Part shown: one piece after another, positions 14,381 to 20,267 of the stretch | How positions within the stretch are numbered: the stretch's first letter is position 1 | Layout of the letters: each line of letters begins with the position of its first letter | NCBI RefSeq assembly: GCF_002420705.1 | Contig: NZ_DIIM01000019.1 | Span: 151,813 to 172,079 of the forward strand | Direction of reading: 5' to 3' | From: Sphingobacterium sp. UBA5670 | Lineage (GTDB): Bacteria; Bacteroidota; Bacteroidia; Sphingobacteriales; Sphingobacteriaceae | DNA: 20,267 bases | Notes under the pieces: model-generated | Seen by the model: only the letters and a program-made list of their open reading frames with translations | Told to the model about the DNA's origin: nothing | Databases searched by the model: none | Program-made: the position numbers and the translations under genes

Positions 14381-15349
14381 CTAAATAAAACCTTTTTCCA
14401 ATACTTCTTTGGAGTGATAGGATAAGATTGCTGTGGCACCGGCACGTCTGAAGCTTAAAAGTGTTTCTAGAATGACACGTTCGTCTAACCAGCCGTTTTG
14501 AATAGCCGCCTTTAACATGGCATATTCCCCGCTGACATTATACACTGCAATTGGTAGATCGAAGTTGTCTGCAAGAAGTTTGACGATATCCAGGTAGGGA
14601 AGTCCTGGTTTTACCATCAAAAAATCTGCTCCTTCCTGTGCATCGAGTTGTGCTTCGATAAGCGCTTCTTTTGCATTGGCAGGATTCATTTGGTAGGTCT
14701 TTTTATCGCCATGCTTGGGCGCTGAGCCTAAGGCATCTCTAAAAGGACCATAATAGGCCGAAGCATATTTCGCCGTATAGGACATCAAAGAAACATTGGT
14801 AAAACCATTATGGTCCAATAGTTCACGGATGTAACCGATGCGGCCGTCCATCATATCAGATGGGGCTATGATATCTGCACCTGATTGCGCATGTGCTAAG
14901 GCCATTTTGCCCAACACCTCTAATGTCTCATCGTTTAGGATCTCACCATTTTCGACAATGCCATCGTGTCCGTCACTGCTGTAAGGGTCCATGGCAACAT
15001 CCGTCACAATACAAGCCTCAGGAAAATGTTTCTTGACAGCTGCAATAGCACGTAAGTATAAGCTTCCATCACGGTAGCTTTCCGTGGCATACTTGTCTTT
15101 TAGTGACTCTTCAATATTAGGGAAAAGATCAAATGAGCGTAAGCCCAGTTTGAGACAGCTTTCCACTTCTTTCAATAGATTGTCTATCGAATAGCGATAG
15201 ATGCCAGGCATCGATTTAACCTCAGTTTTTTGATTCTGCCCATCGACGATAAAAAGTGGGAAAATCAAATTTGACGCGTCTAAACGTGTCTCTTGAATCA
15301 TGTCGCGAATCACGGCAGATTTACGATTTCTTCTCGGACGTTGTAACAT
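14381..15349 (-). CDS. hemB: Porphobilinogen synthase (5-aminolevulinate dehydratase)
   Basis: 322 residues. It condenses two 5-aminolevulinates to porphobilinogen. The two Schiff-base lysines are visible: K194 in SYTAKYASAYYGPFRDA and K247 in FLMVKPGLPYLD. APSDMMDGRI (162-171) is also typical. In the metal site, the cysteines of zinc enzymes are replaced (V-A-M-D at 118-121, D129 in GHDG), as in the Pseudomonas type, so catalysis should be zinc-independent and magnesium-assisted. It starts 20 bp after the hemC-hemD stop and is surely co-transcribed with it. Confidence 0.95.
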   Translation of the reverse strand: MLQRPRRNRKSAVIRDMIQETRLDASNLIFPLFIVDGQNQKTEVKSMPGIYRYSIDNLLKEVESCLKLGLRSFDLFPNIEESLKDKYATESYRDGSLYLRAIAAVKKHFPEACIVTDVAMDPYSSDGHDGIVENGEILNDETLEVLGKMALAHAQSGADIIAPSDMMDGRIGYIRELLDHNGFTNVSLMSYTAKYASAYYGPFRDALGSAPKHGDKKTYQMNPANAKEALIEAQLDAQEGADFLMVKPGLPYLDIVKLLADNFDLPIAVYNVSGEYAMLKAAIQNGWLDERVILETLLSFRRAGATAILSYHSKEVLEKGFI

Positions 15350-15369
15350 TTTTTTTAATTATTTATTAA

Positions 15370-16956
15370 CTAATACTCCAATCCAAAAACGGCTTCGGAA
15401 AGACCGATTTCATCTGGAGAATAAGGTAGGGTATAAGGCACATTCATCTCATCAAATTTTGCACCGGTAGAACGGCCGATGCAGATTACTTTCTGCCCCG
15501 GTTCAAGCAGGTTGTCCGCAAAATAAGCTTCCACATTGCTAGGACTGGTAAAGACCAAAACCTCTGCATTGGATGGATCTACATTTTCTTCTAAGACCGT
15601 TTCATAGACTGGGATATTGATGATTTTCGTCTCCGGACTCAACGCTTTTTGGATGGTCTCCAAGGATTCTTTTGCACGTGGAATAAGCACGGTTCCACCA
15701 TTGGCCAGTTCCGCAAATTTCTTCGCAATCTCCTCCATGTTAATGCCCTCACTGTCGCCAGAAAAATCAGCAACGCGATCATATTTACGCAAAATTTCTT
15801 CTGAGCCACGTCCAATAACACCTATTTTGGTCTTTTTGCTCAAACGAGGTTCTAAATTGAAAAAGTGTTCAATACCATTTTTGCTTGAAAATATAATCCA
15901 ATCCACATGTTTCAGAATGAAAGGATCCAGTTTGTTGATGATAGGGAATATTTTAATCAAAGAGCGGCCTTCAATACTGATGTTATGTTTGGCCATAGCT
16001 CTTGCGAAATAGGAATTTTCATCTACCTCTCTTGAAATAAATACAGATTGTGGCAGTTTTCTATCTTTTGCATACTTGCTGAAAATACGCTCTGCTAAAC
16101 GTGTTGTATCGGTGTCTCTGAGATATACACGGTCGGGGAAATCCTCACTTGTTTCTGCGATAGAAGCCCAAGCTTCATATTCATCACCACTTTTACGGCA
16201 ATAACAACCAAGTGGGGCATGACAACCCGCGTCAAATTTATTTAAGACCAAACGTTCGACAGCAATTGTTTTTGCTACTTCTTCATTATTTAGCGGTTGT
16301 AATGCATCAAAAAGTTCCTTGTCAAGTTCACGGATCTGAATAGCCAATACACCTTGTGCCGGAGCAGGGATAATTTCAACAGGAGGAATTTCTTCAACAT
16401 GAAAATCTGTAATATCCATCTCAATCCGGGCAATACCGGCTTTCGCTAGCACAATTGCATCATATTGCTCATCGCGCAGTTTCTGCATTCTTGTCTGCAG
16501 ATTACCACGGAGATCATCAAACTCCAGATCAGGACGTAGTGCAGAGATCTGCGCTTTTCTACGGTTGGATGATGTGCCGACAGTTGCATTGTGCTTTAAC
16601 GATAAACGCTTTTTGATGTCCACACAGTCTTTGTGGATAATTAATAATTCAGCTGGATCTTCGCGCTCTGAAACAGCAGCAATGATCAATCCGGGAGGAT
16701 TGACCGTAGGTAAATCTTTATGTGAGTGTACCGCTAAATCGATGGTTCCGTTCAGAAGTTCTTCTTCAAGTTCTTTGGTGAAAAATCCTTTGCCTTCTAA
16801 TTTATCCAAACGAAGGTGCTGAATGATGTCACCCTGAGTTTTAATGACTTTTAATTCTGCTTCAATTCCGATTTCTGCCAATCGATCTTTTACAAAATTT
16901 GCCTGCCACATGGCAAGAACGCTTCCCCGGGTACCAATAATTAGTTTTCTATTCAC
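15370..16956 (-). CDS. hemC-hemD: Fused porphobilinogen deaminase / uroporphyrinogen-III synthase
   Basis: 528 residues, about the sum of the two enzymes. Residues 1 to about 300 are HemC: IGTRGSVLAMWQA (7-19), KGFFTKELEEELL, the catalytic aspartate D81 in HSHKDLPT, and the dipyrromethane-carrying cysteine C245 in DAGCHAPLG. Residues about 304-528 are a HemD-like domain: SVFISRE opening, DWIIFSSKNGIEHFF (352-366), VLIPRAKES and VFTSPSNVEAYF (468-479), CIGRSTGAKF (492-501). Together they turn four porphobilinogens into uroporphyrinogen III. The frame is continuous through the junction, so this is a true fusion and not a sequencing join. HemD is always divergent in sequence; order and landmarks make it convincing. 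It lies second in the block after hemA, with hemB 20 bp behind. Confidence 0.93.
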   Translation of the reverse strand: MNRKLIIGTRGSVLAMWQANFVKDRLAEIGIEAELKVIKTQGDIIQHLRLDKLEGKGFFTKELEEELLNGTIDLAVHSHKDLPTVNPPGLIIAAVSEREDPAELLIIHKDCVDIKKRLSLKHNATVGTSSNRRKAQISALRPDLEFDDLRGNLQTRMQKLRDEQYDAIVLAKAGIARIEMDITDFHVEEIPPVEIIPAPAQGVLAIQIRELDKELFDALQPLNNEEVAKTIAVERLVLNKFDAGCHAPLGCYCRKSGDEYEAWASIAETSEDFPDRVYLRDTDTTRLAERIFSKYAKDRKLPQSVFISREVDENSYFARAMAKHNISIEGRSLIKIFPIINKLDPFILKHVDWIIFSSKNGIEHFFNLEPRLSKKTKIGVIGRGSEEILRKYDRVADFSGDSEGINMEEIAKKFAELANGGTVLIPRAKESLETIQKALSPETKIINIPVYETVLEENVDPSNAEVLVFTSPSNVEAYFADNLLEPGQKVICIGRSTGAKFDEMNVPYTLPYSPDEIGLSEAVFGLEY

Positions 16957-17311
16957 GTTAATTTTACTTTACCTATTAAAACAATCACAAAGATGTTCCC
17001 CTGGTAGCTACCTATTCACCTAGCACAGCATGTGTTTTGATTCAATTAAGCCCCGGAAATGAACAATTTTGGAAAAATGTGTCTAATACCATTTATCGAA
17101 GCAAAAATAAATAAATAGAAGGAATATGTTGACACGTTACTGTCATTATATGTCAGGAAATAATTGATAAACTGAAATTTAAAAGAAACAGTCAAAGCAT
17201 ATACTCCATGCGATGAACCGAGGCATTCAACAACTAGAGAACACTTTAGCACAAACCCAGGGGCGGCAACAAAAAGAATAGGATATCATTGCACCAAGAG
17301 CAATTTTGGTG
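16957..17311. other. Intergenic region between hemA and hemC-hemD
   Basis: 355 bp without a supported gene. The minus strand contains TATTTTTG (17102-17109), matching the -7 consensus for hemC-hemD, but without a TTG partner. A 10-bp palindrome GGTAGCTACC lies at 17003-17012. A 6-bp hairpin (17292-17297 with 17306-17311) directly follows the hemA stop and could slow or end hemA transcription. The size of the gap suggests a separate promoter for hemC-hemD. Confidence 0.4.
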
Positions 17312-18553
17312 TTAGTTTTTCTCCGTTTCAGGAGTCTTGACTAGAATTTCTTTTGCCATAACCATAGGAACTTTGATGTATTTCTTTTCCATATAGTTGA
17401 TGACTTTTTCCAGTACTTCTCTCGCCTCAGGGGTCAAGGCTTGAACCTCTTGGGCAAAAACCTCGTTTAAGGCAAAGGATTTAATTTCTTTAATCTTTTC
17501 AGGAACCTCGCGCATAGCAACCTCTACACGTCTTTGTTTGATTAAAGGTAAAAATTCTTGGATATTGTCCTGAATGATCTTTTCAGCACTCTCTAATTCA
17601 TTATAACGCTCTTGGATGTTTTTCTCCGCAATAGCCTGCAGGCTACTTACCTCGATATAATGAACCGGATTATTTTTGAGAACTTCAGCATCAATATCAT
17701 TCGGAACAGCTAGGTCAATGATAATTTTCTTGTCAGTCTCTCCATTGAGCAAAGATTGATATAGTGCATTATCAATAATTGAGGTTGGAGCACCCGTACA
17801 CGTAATTAGAATATCAAAACCTTCTTTGTACTGATCGATCTCAGCCAAGGGGTAAGCCTCAGCGTTTAATTCTTCGGCTAGGGCCTTTGCATTCTCCAGT
17901 GTGCGGTTAAAAATAACAAACTTGGCTTTTTGGTTCTTTTGGAAATATTTCGCTAAATTTTGATTGGTTTCTCCAGAACCAATAATTAAGATTCTAGGAT
18001 TTTCAACCAGTTTTAATTCGCGCAATTTGCGGTAGGCAAGCGATACAACTGAAATTGGGTTTCGGGAAATTTTAGTATAGGTATATACCTCCTTGGCTGT
18101 TTTTACAAGTCGATCCATCATCAGGCGTAGAAAATCTCCGGTAAAACCAGCTTCCCGACAACGATCATAAGCCCGACGTACCTGCGCCAAAATTTCTTTT
18201 TCACCGACAACAAGACTTTCAAGTGAACAGGACATCCGAAGCAGGTGATTTAAGGCATCCATACCCTCGTATTTGTTAACCTGTCCTAAATAACATTGAA
18301 GTCTTTCCTGGGGTACACAGAAGTTCAGTTTCCCCATGAAGTCAGCTATGAATTCGTGCGTCAATTCATGAGCACCATAAAATACAAACTCTACCCGGTT
18401 ACAAGTACCTATATAAAAGATCTCTGGAATATCTAGGCTATGCTTTAGATTGATGAGACGACTTTCTAAATCCTCATTGCAGATCACTAGATTACCTAGA
18501 TCTTTTAGTTCGACATGTTTATGAGTAAACGCTAATACTTTAAGATTTTTCAA
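17312..18553 (-). CDS. hemA: Glutamyl-tRNA reductase
   Basis: 413 residues. It reduces glutamyl-tRNA(Glu) with NADPH to glutamate-1-semialdehyde, the entry step of the C5 pathway to 5-aminolevulinate. The catalytic cysteine C51 is in GTCNRVE (49-55). SLVVGEKEILAQVR (113-126) and the NADPH-binding IGSGETNQNLAKYF (191-204) follow, and the C-terminal dimerisation helices (about 310-405) are present. First gene of the minus-strand heme block, with its own promoter 32 bp upstream. HemL, which takes its unstable product, is the last gene of the block. Confidence 0.95.
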   Translation of the reverse strand: MKNLKVLAFTHKHVELKDLGNLVICNEDLESRLINLKHSLDIPEIFYIGTCNRVEFVFYGAHELTHEFIADFMGKLNFCVPQERLQCYLGQVNKYEGMDALNHLLRMSCSLESLVVGEKEILAQVRRAYDRCREAGFTGDFLRLMMDRLVKTAKEVYTYTKISRNPISVVSLAYRKLRELKLVENPRILIIGSGETNQNLAKYFQKNQKAKFVIFNRTLENAKALAEELNAEAYPLAEIDQYKEGFDILITCTGAPTSIIDNALYQSLLNGETDKKIIIDLAVPNDIDAEVLKNNPVHYIEVSSLQAIAEKNIQERYNELESAEKIIQDNIQEFLPLIKQRRVEVAMREVPEKIKEIKSFALNEVFAQEVQALTPEAREVLEKVINYMEKKYIKVPMVMAKEILVKTPETEKN

Positions 18554-18584
18554 AGCTCTAATCCCTCGCTTATATTTAACGGTA

Positions 18585-18618
18585 CAAATGTAGCTTAAAA
18601 GCTTTGTGCTTGTGTCAA
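18585..18618 (-). promoter_or_regulatory. hemA promoter
   Basis: On the minus strand TTG (18618-18616) is followed after 23 nt by TACATTTG (18592-18585). Transcription would start near 18578, giving a leader of about 25 nt. Same -7 octamer and spacing as the arginine-block promoter. Confidence 0.55.
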
Positions 18619-18718
18619 AAATCTGTCAAAGGGATTAATTTAGAAAGATTTTAAATAGATGTTTTTGTGGTGTAATTATTTGTTTTTCAGATTATTATTT
18701 TTTGGCTCCCAACGAAAT

Positions 18719-18750
18719 GATTTTCGTCACGACAGAGCGTGACGGAAATT
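18719..18750 (-). terminator. Hairpin after the 279-aa membrane protein gene, terminator-like
   Basis: 18719-18731 pairs with 18738-18750 (13 bp, two G-U, 6-nt loop; perfect core CGTCACG/CGTGACG). It begins 21 bp after the stop of the minus-strand gene. No clean T-run follows, so termination is likely but not certain. Confidence 0.45.
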
Positions 18751-18771
18751 TTCAGTTATAATATACCTTAA

Positions 18772-19611
18772 TTACTCTTTCACACTTGTATTTGTCGTTG
18801 CTGAGTCTATAGTGACGTCCTCCAATTCTTCTACATAAGGTTCCTCTTCGGAAGCAGTAGCTTCTTGAATTTCGCTATCGCTGTATTGGTAATAGCTGTC
18901 AAAGGTTTTGCTGCTTTTATTGTAAATCAATGCGTATTTCGAGTTTTTATTCTTGACAATAATTCCATCAGCAGGAGCAGGGACCAATTTCATTTCATCC
19001 ATAAAAATCTTTTGCCCCTTCTTGAAGCTGTTGATCAGCGGCAATTCACTTGAATATTCCTTCCAGAAAAGAATGTCGCCCTTTGCGGAAATGATCCAGA
19101 TCGCACTGCTTTGGTAATCATTTTTCTCAATCAAAAATGCCATTTCCTTATTCCAGCTATCTGAATCGTTACGATCGGTAAAGTTTCCATAACAGAAGAC
19201 AGATTTTGCACGATCTTTTATGCGTGTAAATTTGTAGATGGGTTTGTCATCGACAGGCTCCAGGTAATTGTTTCCCATAAATATTTTGGTAATCCCGCGG
19301 CGATAGCGCAATGGGATATTGTCATACTCAGGAAGCGTAAAAATGGCATTGTTCCAATGTTGATAATCATCGAGTGAACTCCAGCCATCGGCATCTTCTA
19401 AGTCTTTGGGATCTGCATTGTCAAATCCGATGACGGCTGTTGCGGCGCTATCTACCTGCAAGCCCTCTACTGCCTGTCGCTGTGTATAGTTATAATATCC
19501 GCCACCTGCTAGGATCACCAATAGGATAATACCAAGAATGATATAGATTTTTTTCTTTTTATTTGGCTGTGCAGGTTGCTCTGCGGCTACTTCTTCAACT
19601 TCTCTTTTCAT
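18772..19611 (-). CDS. Membrane-anchored protein, function unknown
   Basis: 279 residues, not recognised. A short Glu/Gln/Lys-rich cytoplasmic N-terminus ends in four lysines, then one hydrophobic helix (about 21-40) anchors the protein. The following 200 residues are extracytoplasmic by the positive-inside rule. They are rich in Trp, Tyr and alternating beta patterns (YRRGITKIFMGNNYLEP, SAIWIISAKGDILFWKEY) without a motif I can name, and end in an acidic Glu/Thr tail (245-279). There is no lipobox or cleavage site, so it is signal-anchored. It lies upstream of hemA on the same strand, but the hairpin and hemA promoter between them make it a separate unit. Confidence 0.65.
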   Translation of the reverse strand: MKREVEEVAAEQPAQPNKKKKIYIILGIILLVILAGGGYYNYTQRQAVEGLQVDSAATAVIGFDNADPKDLEDADGWSSLDDYQHWNNAIFTLPEYDNIPLRYRRGITKIFMGNNYLEPVDDKPIYKFTRIKDRAKSVFCYGNFTDRNDSDSWNKEMAFLIEKNDYQSSAIWIISAKGDILFWKEYSSELPLINSFKKGQKIFMDEMKLVPAPADGIIVKNKNSKYALIYNKSSKTFDSYYQYSDSEIQEATASEEEPYVEELEDVTIDSATTNTSVKE

Positions 19612-19693
19612 GTTTATGACTCGGCTTAATGTTAAAATTTATACGCTTCCCCTTTGTCTAATCAGCATTGTTTGTCAACGCCTGTGTATACCT

Positions 19694-19718
19694 GAATTAG
19701 TCTCCTTTTTGCTAATTC
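19694..19718. promoter_or_regulatory. Inverted repeat in the divergent intergenic region
   Basis: GAATTAG (19694-19700) and CTAATTC (19712-19718) are perfect inverted arms with an 11-nt spacer, about 80 bp from the minus-strand start. Possible operator; AT-rich, so chance is not excluded. Confidence 0.3.
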
Positions 19719-19799
19719 TGAGCGGGAATTGTGTTTAAAAATAGAATAATTTTTCAAAAAGCGAAAGACAAGTTATATATGTGTCAATATTCAACTTAT

Positions 19800-19811
19800 A
19801 TTCGTACGAAT
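19800..19811. promoter_or_regulatory. Perfect 12-bp palindrome before the 132-aa membrane protein
   Basis: ATTCGTACGAAT is fully palindromic and ends 18 bp before the ATG at 19830, a position suited to a repressor operator or transcription start control. Confidence 0.4.
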
Positions 19812-19829
19812 TTTAAAGTAATTTGAATC

Positions 19830-20228
19830 ATGATTATTATCAAGAAATACTTTGCTATCGTTGGACTGATCGTATGTTTTTTGTCCAGCATGACACCGTT
19901 CTTAAAAGTTCCTATTAAAGGAAACTGGAATCTGTATCAGGTAGACGCTTATTTATTTTTTATTACACTGCTGATTTTGGGGGTGACTGCCCTGTTGTTT
20001 TTTGTGCGTGCAGTAAGAGCCTATCAGTGGATGACCCGATTAGCTGCCTGCTGGTACCTGTTGAGTATAACCGCCGTCTGGTTTAAGATCAATAATTATT
20101 TTGGTTGGGGATTTGCCGATAAATTGCTTTCTAAATCCCTGCACATGCGCTGGGGCTGGATTGTCTATTTGATTGGAATCTTATTGTTGCTGCTGAGCAC
20201 AAACAAAATAGTATCAAAGGCTGAATAA
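19830..20228 (+). CDS. Small four-helix membrane protein, function unknown
   Basis: 132 residues that are mostly hydrophobic, with four predicted helices at about 6-25, 41-61, 67-86 and 106-124. Between the first two lies SSMTPFLKVPIKGNWNLYQVD, a short likely extracytoplasmic segment, and between the third and fourth an amphipathic stretch with several Trp/Phe. No catalytic motif is seen and I do not recognise the family. It is divergent from the 279-aa membrane protein across 218 bp that carry two palindromic elements. The 39 bases after the stop show nothing. Confidence 0.6.
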   Translation: MIIIKKYFAIVGLIVCFLSSMTPFLKVPIKGNWNLYQVDAYLFFITLLILGVTALLFFVRAVRAYQWMTRLAACWYLLSITAVWFKINNYFGWGFADKLLSKSLHMRWGWIVYLIGILLLLLSTNKIVSKAE

Positions 20229-20267
20229 AGTACAGCATAGGATAAGCATAAAAAAATAAGCTAGATG

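Noticed and set aside
17046..17252. 68-residue minus-strand ORF in the hemA to hemC-hemD gap
   Set aside because: No signal, domain or ribosome site; Phe/Tyr/Ser-rich composition as expected from AT-rich non-coding DNA.
1..20267. Mobile elements, CRISPR arrays, stable RNA genes
   Set aside because: No transposase-like ORF, no regularly spaced repeats and no tRNA/rRNA-like sequence seen on reading both strands.

Overview
The window looks like ordinary chromosome from a Bacteroidota bacterium, most likely Sphingobacteriaceae (Sphingobacterium-like). The pointers are AT-rich intergenic DNA, TAnnTTTG-type -7 promoter boxes, weak Shine-Dalgarno sites, LytS/LytTR and ECF-sigma regulation, many exported proteins and lipoproteins, DUF3472 and DUF4252 families, and a fused HemC-HemD. 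This placement is inferred from protein character, not from a search. I see no insertion sequence, phage, CRISPR, tRNA or rRNA.

Layout. (1) 5-280 is a small minus-strand membrane protein. (2) 518-4022 is an arginine-biosynthesis block on the plus strand: a promoter, a 280-nt structured leader, a GNAT acyltransferase (probable N-acylglutamate synthase), argG and argC, closed by a terminator at 4126-4158. The leader holds an unlisted 44-codon ORF (583-717) whose last ten codons include four arginine codons, followed by three hairpins. This looks like a leader-peptide attenuator and is the most interesting item in the window. (3) 4267-7689, all minus strand: a LytS-type histidine kinase and LytTR response regulator, then an exported intradiol-dioxygenase-like lipoprotein and a degenerate pirin-like cupin. 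(4) 8062-9354: an exported DUF3472-type protein, facing a His-rich lipoprotein (9460-10296, minus) across a 19-bp bidirectional terminator. (5) 10526-12815: a compact four-gene operon of ECF sigma factor, membrane-anchored probable anti-sigma factor and two paralogous exported DUF4252 proteins. (6) 12917-18553, minus strand: a heme block in transcription order hemA, hemC-hemD fusion, hemB, hemL. (7) 18772-20228: two uncharacterised membrane proteins, divergently transcribed.

How the genes work together. The arg block would supply acylglutamate (GNAT), the acylglutamyl-phosphate reduction (ArgC) and argininosuccinate synthesis (ArgG); argB, argD, argF and argH are not here. The heme block covers every step from glutamyl-tRNA to uroporphyrinogen III in four genes: HemA and HemL make 5-aminolevulinate, HemB makes porphobilinogen, and HemC-HemD makes hydroxymethylbilane and closes it to uroporphyrinogen III. 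The sigma/anti-sigma/DUF4252 operon looks like a self-contained envelope-signalling unit of unknown trigger. Convergent gene pairs are neatly separated by bidirectional hairpin terminators at about 4.1, 9.4 and 12.9 kb.
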